A stretch of DNA of 64,000 nt from Flavobacteriaceae bacterium R38 (GTDB lineage Bacteria; Bacteroidota; Bacteroidia; Flavobacteriales; Flavobacteriaceae), in assembly GCA_009901575.1 (NCBI GenBank), contig WXYP01000002.1:248001-312000 (forward strand). Direction: 5' to 3'. Shown one piece after another: positions 35,835-45,629 of this stretch. Both the position numbers and the translations under genes were made by a program. Numbering within the stretch: position 1 is the stretch's first letter; each line of letters starts with the position of its first letter. The notes under the pieces are model-generated. The model saw only the letters and a list, made by a program, of their open reading frames with translations, was not told the DNA's origin and searched no databases.

Positions 35835-37325
35835 TTATCTTGGAAGCCCCTGAATCAGTACAACCTGGCTCCCTTGATTATCACTACTCATACCTCCACC
35901 ATCAACATTGATAAAACGATCTTCTCTCCAGGTGTGTGTTTGTATACATACCATGAATGTATCTGCAACACCAATTACATCAGATACATCAATCATAGCT
36001 CCATACTCCCATGATCTGAAACTTGCATTTTCACGTCCAAATGGGTCATTAGGATCTCCTAAACCACTTTCAAGGTCTAATTCTACTGCTGGTCTGATGG
36101 TATTGTTTGCTATATCATATTGCCAGATATAAGAGTAATGAGATAAATTGATTCCGCCATTCGGATCTTCTTTGATATAAGCATAGTTTTCTGTAACAGT
36201 TATGTTATCAGGACTCTGTAAAACAAGCCCACCTAATATACTGTTAGGATCATCACCATCTATTACACAAGTAAGCGTTCCTGTAAATGCACTATTTGAA
36301 TCTAAATCTAAACGATAAACTCTCCCCTGAGTAGTTCCGTTAGGGTTTCTACTGGAAGCAGATCCGGTTACATTAAAGAAAACAGTTCTTTCATTACCAG
36401 CACCTTTTCTATAATCTAAATCTTCTACTCTTTTAAAGGGCATTGCAGAAAAACCATCAGCAGCTAATTCTTGCTCAGCTCCTGTCATGTTGATTGCATT
36501 TTCTATTCTTTCAAAACGCACATCGAAAGTTTCTCCTTCACCTAATTCATTTTCGGCAGTAATAGGATTTCCATCGCTATCTAATACTACTAAAACATAA
36601 ACATTTCCACCTTCTAAATCTCCTAAAGAAGATTCATACATAGTAATTCTTCCGGAAGTAGTATCATCTTCTCCTAATAGGATAACAGTTCTTCCATCGT
36701 ATGCAGTTTGAGGAAGTGGTACAGCATTTTCCCATGAAGCTCTCCCTAATGCAGGTAAGAATTGAGGTGCAGTATTATTTGCGCTGGAAGCGTTAGGATC
36801 TACACCAGAGATTACAGATTCTTCACCACTTTCTCCTGCAGTTAAGAAAAGAGGTCCGAAACCGTGAATTTCAGGAGTTGCAAGCGTTGCAGAACATAAA
36901 CGTGTTCCGTCAGAACCGATAGAATTATAGATGTATTCTCCGGCTACAGGTCTAAAAGTACCATCAAAAGTAACTTTAGCTACAGAAAAATTATTTTCAC
37001 AGTTTACTATATATGAAAATGTTCCATCTGCATTTGCCAATAAACCTGCTCCGTCTGCAGAACCACCAAATCTGAAGTTAGGTGTATCTGGAAGCCTGTC
37101 TGCAGAACCAAATAAAGAAAAAGATTGCAAGTTTTCAAACCCAGGTTGAGGTAAAATAAAACTTGGAGTTACAGAGTGATTAGCTAATGCTACTACAGGA
37201 GCTGGTTCAGGCTCTGGATCAGGGTTTTCTGCTTCAGGAATTACAAAAGTAATCGCATCGTCATTGTTGCACGAATAAAATGCTACTAGCCCTACTAATA
37301 ACATTAATTTGAAGTAATTTTTCAT
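35835..37325 (-). CDS. PhoX-like (DUF839) lipoprotein
   Basis: 496 residues with lipobox FYSC (Cys19) and a Pro/Glu-rich linker. The body matches the PhoX/DUF839 beta-propeller pattern: MPFKRVEDLDYRKG, GRVYRLDLDS, CVIDGDDP and LQSPDNITVTENYAYIKED. PhoX enzymes are calcium-iron alkaline phosphatases; whether this member is a phosphatase is unsure. Likely surface-exposed or periplasmic. Confidence 0.65.
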   Translation of the reverse strand: MKNYFKLMLLVGLVAFYSCNNDDAITFVIPEAENPDPEPEPAPVVALANHSVTPSFILPQPGFENLQSFSLFGSADRLPDTPNFRFGGSADGAGLLANADGTFSYIVNCENNFSVAKVTFDGTFRPVAGEYIYNSIGSDGTRLCSATLATPEIHGFGPLFLTAGESGEESVISGVDPNASSANNTAPQFLPALGRASWENAVPLPQTAYDGRTVILLGEDDTTSGRITMYESSLGDLEGGNVYVLVVLDSDGNPITAENELGEGETFDVRFERIENAINMTGAEQELAADGFSAMPFKRVEDLDYRKGAGNERTVFFNVTGSASSRNPNGTTQGRVYRLDLDSNSAFTGTLTCVIDGDDPNSILGGLVLQSPDNITVTENYAYIKEDPNGGINLSHYSYIWQYDIANNTIRPAVELDLESGLGDPNDPFGRENASFRSWEYGAMIDVSDVIGVADTFMVCIQTHTWREDRFINVDGGGMSSDNQGSQVVLIQGLPR

Positions 37326-37354
37326 CGATTTTTTTGGTTATAAATTTGATGTAC

Positions 37355-37362
37355 CAAAAGTA
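37355..37362 (-). promoter_or_regulatory. Likely -7 box for the PhoX-like gene
   Basis: Minus strand reads TACTTTTG (TAnnTTTG) about 30 bases before the start codon. Confidence 0.4.
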
Positions 37363-37507
37363 TCGACAACGTGTTATGAGAATTTTAGGAGTATGTTTTT
37401 TAATTATAAGCTTTCCTTTAAATTAATATTAACTCAAAGTATTTTTTATAATATTAAATTTAAATAATGATAGCATTATGATAATTAAAACTTAAAACTG
37501 GGAAATG

Positions 37508-38314
37508 TTAAAATTTTTCAAAGGCTCCCAGTCCAAAAAGGGCAAAGTCATATTTAACGGGATCTAGAGCGTCAAACTTTCGCAAATTTGTATCTAATTC
37601 TAAAAGAGCTTTCGCATCGTTTTGTTTTCTTTTAAGCAAGCCTAATTTTCGAGCTATATTACCACTGTGTACATCTAAAGGGCAAGATAGCTTAGATGTG
37701 GGGATGCTTTGCCAGATTCCGAAATCTACTCCAGCATTATCTTTTCGAACCATCCAACGTAGAAACATATTAATACGTTTTGCTGCACTTCCTTTCAATG
37801 GATCTGAGACATGTTTTGTTGTTCTCGGTAAATGTGGTAATTCGAAAAAGACTTTTTTAAAATCGTGAATGCTGTTTTGGAGGGAATCTTTTGTAGCATT
37901 TTTTGCAAAAAGATTTTCCAGGCCTTGGTGATTTTTATAGATATTTTGCAAGCTTTTAATAAAGTAGATAAGGTCGATCCCATTAAATGTACGATGTACA
38001 AAGCTTTCTAATGGAATGAGATCGTTATCCTGATGATTGCAGACAAAGTCATAAGGTGCGTTTCCCATAAGCTCTGTAAGCTTTGAAGCATTATTGATAA
38101 TACTTTTTCGATTTCCCCATGCAATAGTCGCAGTCAAAAAAGCAATAATTTCGATATCTTCTTTTTGAGTAAACTGATGCGGAATTTGGATAGGATCGAA
38201 TGCTATAAACCTGGGATTATTGTATTCTGATACTTTAAGATTGAGGAATTCTTTAAGCTGACTTTTTGTGAGTTGTTTTGGGTTTATCAAAGCAAATAGA
38301 TAGTTTATCGACAA
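37508..38314 (-). CDS. TIGR02757/DUF2400 family protein
   Basis: 268 residues, apparently starting at TTG 38314 (no in-frame ATG before the conserved part). Signature blocks FIAFDPIQIPHQFTQKEDIEI, FLTATIAWGNRKSII and LDVHSGNIARKLGLL, DPVKYDFALFGLGAF. The last part resembles the helix-hairpin/Gly-Pro-Asp region of DNA glycosylases; a DNA-repair role is only inferred. Cytoplasmic. Confidence 0.85.
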   Translation of the reverse strand: MSINYLFALINPKQLTKSQLKEFLNLKVSEYNNPRFIAFDPIQIPHQFTQKEDIEIIAFLTATIAWGNRKSIINNASKLTELMGNAPYDFVCNHQDNDLIPLESFVHRTFNGIDLIYFIKSLQNIYKNHQGLENLFAKNATKDSLQNSIHDFKKVFFELPHLPRTTKHVSDPLKGSAAKRINMFLRWMVRKDNAGVDFGIWQSIPTSKLSCPLDVHSGNIARKLGLLKRKQNDAKALLELDTNLRKFDALDPVKYDFALFGLGAFEKF

Positions 38315-38487
38315 ATGTAAATGAAAAACAAATAACTTCTTTGTTCTTTTGGAGTTAATGAATATAATCTAATCCAATTTAAGTAAAAGCACAGTACTTG
38401 CTGTTATATGAGATTTTAACTTTGAAAAACCAAAGAGTGATCAGGTATTAGTTTTAGAAGAAATATTTAAAGAATAGAAAGTAAAAG

Positions 38488-38510
38488 AAAGGGAATTAAC
38501 AATTCCCTTT
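38488..38510 (-). terminator. Terminator of the lanthipeptide-like precursor gene
   Basis: On the minus strand AAAGGGAATT-GTT-AATTCCCTTT followed by CTTTT, starting 6 bases after the precursor stop. Confidence 0.7.
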
Positions 38511-38516
38511 TCTTTT

Positions 38517-38744
38517 TTAATACAAAATCTCTATAGTAATACTACCAGGTCCAGTTGTAGGACATTGGTTGGAGCAACCAGCTGTTTCATCAGTATAAGG
38601 GTCACTTCCACCTCCACAGTTATTAGTAAGACCAATAGGAGGTGTAGTAGTAGGAAATGTATCGGTTCCTCCCATTATTTTATTAGACTCGTTTAATTTT
38701 GCAATTTGTAATTTTTTCAAGTTTAATTTCCTTTGTTTTTTCAC
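38517..38744 (-). CDS. Class I lanthipeptide-like RiPP precursor (orphan), GTG start
   Basis: 75 residues starting at GTG 38744. Residues 1-26 form a basic leader (KLNLKKLQIAKLNESNKIMGG) ending in a GG cleavage site at 25-26, the arrangement of Bacteroidota GG-leader natural product precursors. The 49-residue core is rich in Thr/Ser/Gly/Pro with three cysteines (C43, C57, C61), including TDTFPTTTPPIG and CSNQCPTTGPGS, so up to three thioether rings are possible. No dehydratase, cyclase, radical SAM or C39 transporter is in the window. It has its own terminator and lies divergent to a SUMF1-like gene 264 bases away. Class assignment rests on the leader pattern. Confidence 0.7.
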   Translation of the reverse strand: MKKQRKLNLKKLQIAKLNESNKIMGGTDTFPTTTPPIGLTNNCGGGSDPYTDETAGCSNQCPTTGPGSITIEILY

Positions 38745-39008
38745 GGTTTATAGTTTTAAAATTCTAAATAAAACTACCCTATTTATGTGAAAAAATCTTA
38801 ATAAATGGTTGGTTTTTATGGATTCAGGTATCGAATTTTATAAAAGTCGAGCCTGGTAAAATGAAAAAATTACTTGATCATAAATAAATGGTAAAAGAAT
38901 TTGTAGATGTTATTAAGTTCTCCCGTAATACTTATCTTTAACAATAATGAAAAGCAGGTGTGTACTTTGTAATCTATTATTTTTAAATGGCGTTTAGAAA
39001 ATCATAAA

Positions 39009-39782
39009 ATGAATACGATGTTGAAAATTAAAAAGAAATTGTTTTTTATACTTGTGTTAGGTGGAATTCTATGTGTTAGTGCTCAAAATTACCCTGAAAT
39101 GGTGAAAATAGAAGGAGGTTCTTATATGATGGGAGACGAAAAGAAGATTGGTGCAGCAAATGAAAGGCCAGTTCACAAAGTAACGATCAATACTTTTTAT
39201 ATTAGCAAAACTGAAGTAACGGTGGCACAATATCGTGCCTATTGTGAAGCTAAAGGTATAGAAATGCCAATACAACCATGGGAAGAAAACGATAATAATC
39301 CTATAGCCAATGTTAGTTGGACAGACGCAATCGGTTATACAGAATGGTTGTCTAAAAAGATAGGACAGGAAGTAAGATTACCTTATGAAGCAGAATGGGA
39401 ATATGCAGCTAAAGGAGGTAGCAAAAGCAAAAGTTATATCTATAGTGGTTCAGATGATTTACAGGAAGTAGCCTGGTTTGAAGATAATTCAGGAGAACAA
39501 GTACATCCGGTTGCTTCTAAAAAAGCCAATGAATTGGGATTGTACGATATGAGTGGTAATGTATGGGAATGGTGTATGGATAAATACGATAAAGATTTTT
39601 ATGCAAAAAGTAAAGTAATTAATAACCCCAAAGGTGGAGTAGAAGGAGATCGTCATACTTTAAGAGGTGGAGCCTGGTTTTATAAACCTACCTATTGTCG
39701 TGTAACATTTAGAAGTAATGCTACTCCAGATTATATTAGTCCGGTTTTTGGTTTTCGTGTGGTTTCGGTATCGGAGAATTAA
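39009..39782 (+). CDS. Secreted SUMF1/FGE-sulfatase-domain protein
   Basis: 257 residues with a signal peptide (ending VSAQ). SUMF1 fold: [96 protein letters not shown]. The first of the two active-site cysteines of formylglycine-generating enzyme is a Tyr here (WFYKPTYCR), so a sulfatase-activating role is unlikely. Periplasmic structural or binding role is inferred. Its last 4 bases overlap the convergent lolD-like gene. Confidence 0.88.
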   Translation: MNTMLKIKKKLFFILVLGGILCVSAQNYPEMVKIEGGSYMMGDEKKIGAANERPVHKVTINTFYISKTEVTVAQYRAYCEAKGIEMPIQPWEENDNNPIANVSWTDAIGYTEWLSKKIGQEVRLPYEAEWEYAAKGGSKSKSYIYSGSDDLQEVAWFEDNSGEQVHPVASKKANELGLYDMSGNVWEWCMDKYDKDFYAKSKVINNPKGGVEGDRHTLRGGAWFYKPTYCRVTFRSNATPDYISPVFGFRVVSVSEN

Positions 39783-40444
39783 TCTGATAAGATTTTTCCA
39801 TCTTTCATAACAAGCTTTCGATCGGCCATATTAGCCAACTCTTGATTATGTGTAACTATAATGAAAGTTTGTTCGTAAGAATCTCTTAACTTAAAGAATA
39901 ACTCGTGTAAATTTTGGGCAGATTCTGAGTCAAGATTACCACTAGGCTCATCAGCAAAAATAACAGAAGGTTTGTTAATTAAAGCCCTGGCAACAGCAAC
40001 TCTCTGTTGTTCTCCCCCGGATAGTTCAGAGGGTTTGTGATGATATCTATGCGAAAGACCGAGAAAATCCAGTAGTTCTTTGGCTCTTTTTTCGGTTTCT
40101 TCTTTGGATGCTTTATTGATGTAAGCAGGAATGCATACATTTTCCAGAGCAGTAAACTCTGGTAACAATTGGTGAAACTGAAAAATAAAACCAATATGTT
40201 GATTCCTGAATTTTGCTAATTCTCTATCTTTTAATGAGGCAATATTAGTATCGTTAATTTCCAGGCTGCTCTCTCCATTCTTGCTCATTCTGTCCAATGT
40301 TCCTAAAATTTGAAGTAAAGTAGTTTTTCCGGCCCCTGAAGCACCCACCACAGAGATAACTTCCCCTTTTTTTATTTCTAAATCTACACCTTTAAGAACT
40401 TGTAGCTCTCCAAAGTATTTGTGTATATTTTTAGCAACGATCAT
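39779..40444 (-). CDS. lolD: LolD-like ABC transporter ATPase
   Basis: 221 residues: Walker [10 protein letters not shown] (34-42), Q-loop [13 protein letters not shown], signature LSGGEQQR, Walker B VIFADEP and H-loop [15 protein letters not shown] and the short form match the LolD/MacB ATPase group that releases lipoproteins from the inner membrane. No permease is adjacent. Confidence 0.85.
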   Translation of the reverse strand: MIVAKNIHKYFGELQVLKGVDLEIKKGEVISVVGASGAGKTTLLQILGTLDRMSKNGESSLEINDTNIASLKDRELAKFRNQHIGFIFQFHQLLPEFTALENVCIPAYINKASKEETEKRAKELLDFLGLSHRYHHKPSELSGGEQQRVAVARALINKPSVIFADEPSGNLDSESAQNLHELFFKLRDSYEQTFIIVTHNQELANMADRKLVMKDGKILSD

Positions 40445-40502
40445 TCTATAGGTTTCAAATATAAAATGTGAAAGTAAAGATTAAGACTTGATCTACCAAA
40501 GA

Positions 40503-42929
40503 TTAGCCTTTAAATACATTTTTTAAGTTATTGACGTCTAAGAAATAGACAATTCTTAATGATAATGTGTGACGAATTGGTTGATCGAAGAGGTTACTTA
40601 AACTTTCCGTGTAATTAAGTTGAGATTGATCATCTCTGTTGAAAATCTCATTTCTATACAGTAATACAGCTTCGCTACCCGGGGCAAATCGCCAATTGAA
40701 ACTCAAATCTACATTCCAGATGTTGAAATTGGTATTTGGATTATCTTCCGAGGTGTCAAAATCAGTTACAGATCTACTACCGTCATCATTTAGAATAAAG
40801 AATATATTGTCATTGTAATTTGCGGTACTCCAGAAATTTCTGAAACGAAGGTTAATAGCTTTATAAGAATCGAAATTATAACTTGCCTGTAATGAATTTT
40901 CTAAGCTGGTAATATCTCTTTGTCCAAGAAATACATCGGTACCGTCATCGGTAATATATCCAAAGTTGCGGTCTCTTCTTGAAAAATCACTACTCCATAT
41001 AACCAGGAAGTTGTCTGAAAACCGATACCTTGGAGATACTCTTATCGATAAATCTTCTTGAGGATCTGCAAAAAACTTCCGGTAATTAAAATTAATATCG
41101 TAAGCGAACTTCTTTCTGAAATCTGAAGAAACAAAACCACCAATTCTGGCATTTGAACTAAAAGTAACAAAACGACCGTCTATTCGAGGTTCGAAATAAT
41201 CATCTTCATCACTGTTATAATCTGCATTTAATCCGAAGGAAAAACGTTCCGGAGTTGAGAAAAATGAATTGAACGAAACAGAATTACGAGTAAGTACAGA
41301 AGGCCTGAATAATCTTCTGTGATTAAATCGTAAAGCCAATCGGTAACGATTAAATCTTTTGGTAGGTTCAAAAATTTCATAAGAAACTTCCCCGAGAAAG
41401 TTATTGAAATTATTTCTAAAAAGAATACCTAAATCATTACTATCGTAAGTATCATCTGCAAGGAAGTTGTTTAAACGCCATCTAAAATTCCCTTTTGTCT
41501 TACGGATTCCAAGATTGGTTCTGATTCCGGTAACAGTATTTCCATCTTCACGCACCTGGCTGTAGCGAATACCTCCGTTTACATTGTATGAATTCTTCTT
41601 GTTAGAAAGATTAGCTAATAATCCGGTTACGTTTCCATCTCTAAAACTTCCGGCACGAGTTACATTGGTATTGATTAAAGTAACTGAAGAGTTTTGGTTA
41701 AATTGCTGATCTAAAACAACAATGTTATAATTTGCTAAAGATTCAGTAGTAATACCTCTGGTTTCGCCTGTTAAGGTATCTCTGACTCTCGCTTCTGTTT
41801 CTTCGGTAATAGCATTTAAGAAACCAATTCCTAGCTTATTTTTAGTACGTCCGGATATCTTAATAGCATTTAATAAACCAACTTCGTCCGGATTATCATC
41901 AATAACTTCATTCTCTTCCAAAAGCTGACTTACTGTATTTCTTTGCGTAGGCGTATTACCTATACGTCGGCTAAAAAAGAGTCCGCCTCTGTCAAATAAC
42001 TCAGTACCTTCTGTAAAGAACTGCCTGTTTTCAGAAAAAATCTGCTCAAATGGCCCCAGGTTTAATTCTACATTATCAAAAGCTGCCTGTCCAAAATCGG
42101 GAATTAAGGTGGCATCCAGGGTAAAATTATCCGTGATTCCGTATTTAATATCTAAACCGGCACTAAAATTAGTTTCATCTTCTCCGTCAAATGTTGAACC
42201 ACTGGCTTGAGTGAACGGAAAAAGGATAAGCCGTAATGGCGGATTTATATTTTCTACACCCGTTACAAGTCCGTTATATAACGTTCTGGCTCCAACTTGC
42301 CTGTCTACATAATTCCAGGAATAGGTTTCGTTAAGGTGTACAATTCTTCTGAAAAAATTAATACTCCAGTTTTGAACATCAACTTCAGGAAATCGTAAAG
42401 CGTTATAAGGTATTTTATATTCTGCATACCATCCTTTATCGTCTGAAGAAATGTTGCATTGAAAAACTACGTTAAAACTAAAATCTTCATTTCCGCTTTC
42501 TCCTCTGGAATCTCCTATAGTACCTGCACTGGTCACATAGAAGTTAGTTTCGTTTATACCATCGTTTAAGGTATTAATATTGATGGAAAAATTATCAGCT
42601 TGTACAAAAATATTATCTCGTTGACTGAATTGTTTAAGAATTCTATCGGGTTCATTGTCATAAAGATATACAGCAAAATAAACAGCTTTATCATCATAAG
42701 CCATTTTTACCTCTGTTTTATGAGTCTCACGTTCTTTTCCCGTATTGTTAGGTTGTAACATGTAGAAATCTCCATAGGAAGGAAGGTCTTTCCACACATC
42801 ATCATCAAGTTTACCATCAATTTTTGGCGGATTATCAATACGGGTAGCTTTGATGGTTTTTTGTGTATTTTGCGCAGCTGTAGTTAATGTAATTAATAAT
42901 ATGATGAGAACTGTGACCTTCTTTAACAT
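40503..42929 (-). CDS. DUF5916 outer-membrane barrel with N-terminal CBM9-like domain
   Basis: 808 residues. A signal peptide, a CBM9-like domain (about 25-230: IDGKLDDDVWKDLPSYGDF, KTEVKMAYDDKAVYFAVYLYD, WYAEYKIPYNALRFPE), then a long series of amphipathic beta strands with NPSLRLSF-like patterns to the C-terminus (VYFLDVNNLKNVFKG). The barrel part is typical of DUF5916. Function unknown; outer membrane inferred. Confidence 0.85.
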   Translation of the reverse strand: MLKKVTVLIILLITLTTAAQNTQKTIKATRIDNPPKIDGKLDDDVWKDLPSYGDFYMLQPNNTGKERETHKTEVKMAYDDKAVYFAVYLYDNEPDRILKQFSQRDNIFVQADNFSININTLNDGINETNFYVTSAGTIGDSRGESGNEDFSFNVVFQCNISSDDKGWYAEYKIPYNALRFPEVDVQNWSINFFRRIVHLNETYSWNYVDRQVGARTLYNGLVTGVENINPPLRLILFPFTQASGSTFDGEDETNFSAGLDIKYGITDNFTLDATLIPDFGQAAFDNVELNLGPFEQIFSENRQFFTEGTELFDRGGLFFSRRIGNTPTQRNTVSQLLEENEVIDDNPDEVGLLNAIKISGRTKNKLGIGFLNAITEETEARVRDTLTGETRGITTESLANYNIVVLDQQFNQNSSVTLINTNVTRAGSFRDGNVTGLLANLSNKKNSYNVNGGIRYSQVREDGNTVTGIRTNLGIRKTKGNFRWRLNNFLADDTYDSNDLGILFRNNFNNFLGEVSYEIFEPTKRFNRYRLALRFNHRRLFRPSVLTRNSVSFNSFFSTPERFSFGLNADYNSDEDDYFEPRIDGRFVTFSSNARIGGFVSSDFRKKFAYDINFNYRKFFADPQEDLSIRVSPRYRFSDNFLVIWSSDFSRRDRNFGYITDDGTDVFLGQRDITSLENSLQASYNFDSYKAINLRFRNFWSTANYNDNIFFILNDDGSRSVTDFDTSEDNPNTNFNIWNVDLSFNWRFAPGSEAVLLYRNEIFNRDDQSQLNYTESLSNLFDQPIRHTLSLRIVYFLDVNNLKNVFKG

Positions 42930-42975
42930 TGACTTTGAAATACGATTTTATTCTTTACAGTTTTTTTACGCCGAA

Positions 42976-42983
42976 CAAAACTA
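42976..42983 (-). promoter_or_regulatory. Likely -7 box for the DUF5916 gene
   Basis: Minus strand reads TAGTTTTG (TAnnTTTG) about 46 bases before the start codon, in the 160-base gap shared with the divergent AraC-type gene. Confidence 0.4.
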
Positions 42984-43089
42984 AAAGACTCAAAAAGATA
43001 ACTCTCATAATTAAAAGTTAAAAAAAACCTATATTTTTATTTAAATAAACAGATTGTTTAAATTTTAGATAAAAATTAAAAAAAGCTGA

Positions 43090-43911
43090 ATGCAATTTAG
43101 GTCGATTAGCCCCAAACGTCATGAATTAAAAAAGTATATACAATACATCTTATTTAACTATTCAGATAACCCAAGCCACAAAAGTTCATTCACTAGTTTT
43201 CCTAATAATAATATAAGTTTATGCATTGTTAAAGGGAAGCAAGTGATCAAAAAAAATGAACTGAATTCATATCAGGAAAAAGCAACAATTACTTCTTATT
43301 TAACCGGTCTTTATCTTCAACCCAATTCTTTTGAGGTAGAAGGAGTATTAGATGAAATTTGCATTGAATTTACCGTAGCAGGGTATTATCGTTTTTTTCC
43401 ATTTCCTGTTAAACAATTTATGCTTAATGATGATATCATAAATGAAGCTTTTGGAAAAAACACCTTTTATTTTTTTGAAAAGATTTTTGAAGAATCAGAC
43501 TTTAATACACGATGCAACCATATTGAAGATTTTTTATTGAGTGTATTAACAAAAAGGAATAATGTGTCTTTTATTGAACAGGTAGTTTCTGGTATAGATG
43601 CTTATAAACTTACTGATGTTAATGATATTACAGGCTATTTTAATTGTTCTTATAAAAAATTATATAGAGCTTTTAAAACGTACTATGATGTAAGCCCTAA
43701 AGAGTATTTACAACTTTTGCGTTTTCGAAAAAGCCTGCTGGAAATTAATACTCATCCGGATAAAAACCTTACTGAGATTTCATATGATTGCGGGTATTAC
43801 GATCAAAGTCATTTTATAAAGGATTTTAGACAGTTTGCAAAAACAAGCCCTAAAATGCTTCAAAAAGAGATTCAGGATGTAGATGGTAATGTACTGATTA
43901 CGGTAAATTGA
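43090..43911 (+). CDS. AraC-family transcriptional regulator
   Basis: 273 residues. The N-terminal half (about 1-150) is a cupin-like ligand domain common in Bacteroidota AraC regulators (KKYIQYILFNY, FPNNNISLCIVKG). The C-terminal 100 residues contain two HTHs with LLRFRKSLLEIN, LTEISYDCGYYDQSHFIKDFRQFAKTSPKML. Divergent from the DUF5916 gene, so it may control it or the following lipoprotein (inference). Confidence 0.9.
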   Translation: MQFRSISPKRHELKKYIQYILFNYSDNPSHKSSFTSFPNNNISLCIVKGKQVIKKNELNSYQEKATITSYLTGLYLQPNSFEVEGVLDEICIEFTVAGYYRFFPFPVKQFMLNDDIINEAFGKNTFYFFEKIFEESDFNTRCNHIEDFLLSVLTKRNNVSFIEQVVSGIDAYKLTDVNDITGYFNCSYKKLYRAFKTYYDVSPKEYLQLLRFRKSLLEINTHPDKNLTEISYDCGYYDQSHFIKDFRQFAKTSPKMLQKEIQDVDGNVLITVN

Positions 43912-43986
43912 ATATAATGTCCATTTTTTACAATTTTTATAGCTGTTAGCCTGATTATTTTAGCATTTAAAACAGATCAAAAACAA

Positions 43987-45396
43987 ATGAAAAAACTCGG
44001 ACTTCTTTTTTTTACTTCAGTATTATTTTTCTCTTGTGCAGAAAATAAACCAGAATCAATAGCTGTAATAAAGGCTAATGCGACAAATACTACTTATTAT
44101 GTAAATGGAGAAGCTAATTCCAATTGGGGAATAGCTCCTGAAGTAAAACCAGACCGGTTATTGATAGAGAGTGATGATGAAGGGGTAGATTTTAAATTTG
44201 TAACCGATTTAGATTCGATTAGCTATACTGTCAGGGAGAATGACACCATACAGTTTTATGTTGTTTTAAAAGAGAAAGACAGCGCGTTAACAGAAATTGT
44301 CGGAGTACCTAAAAATGTTACTTTCTCTGATGATTATATAGAAGCTAATCAAGGGAAATTCATTATTGAAATTCCGGAAGTTCACGAGCTGGTTAATATT
44401 ATGGTAGCCATTTCTGAAATAGGGCAACTGGATGGTAATATGGTAGATCTGACAACAGCTTACCATAAAGAAGTACTCGATTACTTTTTGCCTTATAAAG
44501 ATCATCCGGCGATGAAAAAAATCAATGAATTAATTGATGGCCCCAGGGAAGAAACCGGATTTGCTCCTATGAATAGCTATTGGAATTATTATTCGTTGAA
44601 AATGAATGCCTGTGGTTATCTTTTTGATGATGATGATAATATAATCGATGATGGAATTATTCACAAGATGGGCTTTAATAATCCGGGAAATCTTGTTGAA
44701 GAACATAAAAATATTTTCGAAGATTTTTCCAGAGCATCTAATTTTAGAAAGTTTTATAAAGAGCATCAATCGTATTATGATGAGTTGATAGAAGTGTATA
44801 AACAACTTAATCCAATTGATGCCATGCAAGAATGGCTGGAAATAAAATTCCCTATTAAATATGGAAATTACAGGGTAACTTTTTCGCCATTGATTGGAGG
44901 GGCACATTCTACAAATAAGTTTAAAGATAACGGGTTTGAACAGACGGTAATGTTTATCTGCCGAGCAGATTTCTTAGAAGAATATAATGCTGCAGTAAAT
45001 GAAATGATACAATCCAGAGTAGTATTTACAGAGATTGACCATAATTTTGTCAATCCCATTTCAGATAAGTATGTAAGTAGAATTAACGAGGTAATGAAAG
45101 ACCGTTCAAAATGGGTTAATGATGAAGCCGCAGGAGTAGAGGGGTATGCCAATCCGTATTCGGTTTTTAATGAGTACATGACTTTTGCTATTTACTCTCC
45201 ATATTGTTATGACCGATTTGATACAGCAGATATCGAAACATTTATTCCTATAATGGAAAACCAAATGGAAAACAGACGTGGATTTATTAAGTTTTCAGAA
45301 TTTAATCAAAAATTAATTACTCTGTATAAAGAGCATCCAAAAAGAGACATTCATGAGCTTTATGAAGCAATGTTAGATTGGTGCGAACAACAATAG
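43987..45396 (+). CDS. DUF4932-like lipoprotein
   Basis: 469 residues with lipobox FFSC (Cys17). Residues 18-140 are a beta-rich N-terminal segment; the C-terminal 300 residues carry FSPLIGGAHSTNKFKDNGFE, FTEIDHNFVNPISDKY and NEYMTFAIYSPYCYDRFD, the pattern of the DUF4932 family. The His and Asp/Glu motifs suggest a metal-dependent hydrolase, but this is not proven. Starts 75 bases after the AraC-type gene. The 233 bases after it (45397-45629) show nothing I can call. Confidence 0.75.
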   Translation: MKKLGLLFFTSVLFFSCAENKPESIAVIKANATNTTYYVNGEANSNWGIAPEVKPDRLLIESDDEGVDFKFVTDLDSISYTVRENDTIQFYVVLKEKDSALTEIVGVPKNVTFSDDYIEANQGKFIIEIPEVHELVNIMVAISEIGQLDGNMVDLTTAYHKEVLDYFLPYKDHPAMKKINELIDGPREETGFAPMNSYWNYYSLKMNACGYLFDDDDNIIDDGIIHKMGFNNPGNLVEEHKNIFEDFSRASNFRKFYKEHQSYYDELIEVYKQLNPIDAMQEWLEIKFPIKYGNYRVTFSPLIGGAHSTNKFKDNGFEQTVMFICRADFLEEYNAAVNEMIQSRVVFTEIDHNFVNPISDKYVSRINEVMKDRSKWVNDEAAGVEGYANPYSVFNEYMTFAIYSPYCYDRFDTADIETFIPIMENQMENRRGFIKFSEFNQKLITLYKEHPKRDIHELYEAMLDWCEQQ

Positions 45397-45629
45397 ATAT
45401 GTCTAAAATATACCACAATTAATCCTATCATTTTACTTTATTCAGTTATTATTAAATGAAATAATAAAAGGAGTAAGCTTTCTCGTGTAAAACCGTCTAA
45501 AATTTTACGCAAAATCTGGTTTTAATACCTCATTTATGTTTAATAATTTGAGGAAATTTAGATGACTTGCTAAAGATTAGATAGTTAAAGACAAATAATT
45601 TTTGTAACATTGAAACCTATCCTTTTAAT

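Noticed and set aside
36931-37149. Plus-strand ORFs opposite the PhoX-like and repeat-lipoprotein genes
   Set aside because: They mirror codon patterns of the real genes on the other strand and have no recognisable domains.
39009-39782. SUMF1-like protein as the modifying enzyme of the lanthipeptide-like precursor
   Set aside because: It is secreted, lacks one active cysteine, is on the other strand, and the core has no C-x-P-x-R motif.
44287-45179. Minus-strand ORFs opposite the DUF4932 gene
   Set aside because: Antisense shadows of an AT-rich coding gene; Ile/Asn-rich or low-complexity composition.
45397-45629. Possible hairpins and tiny ORF upstream of msrA
   Set aside because: CCTCA/TGAGG and GTAAAA/TTTTAC pairings are short and the ORF is 7 codons; nothing supported.
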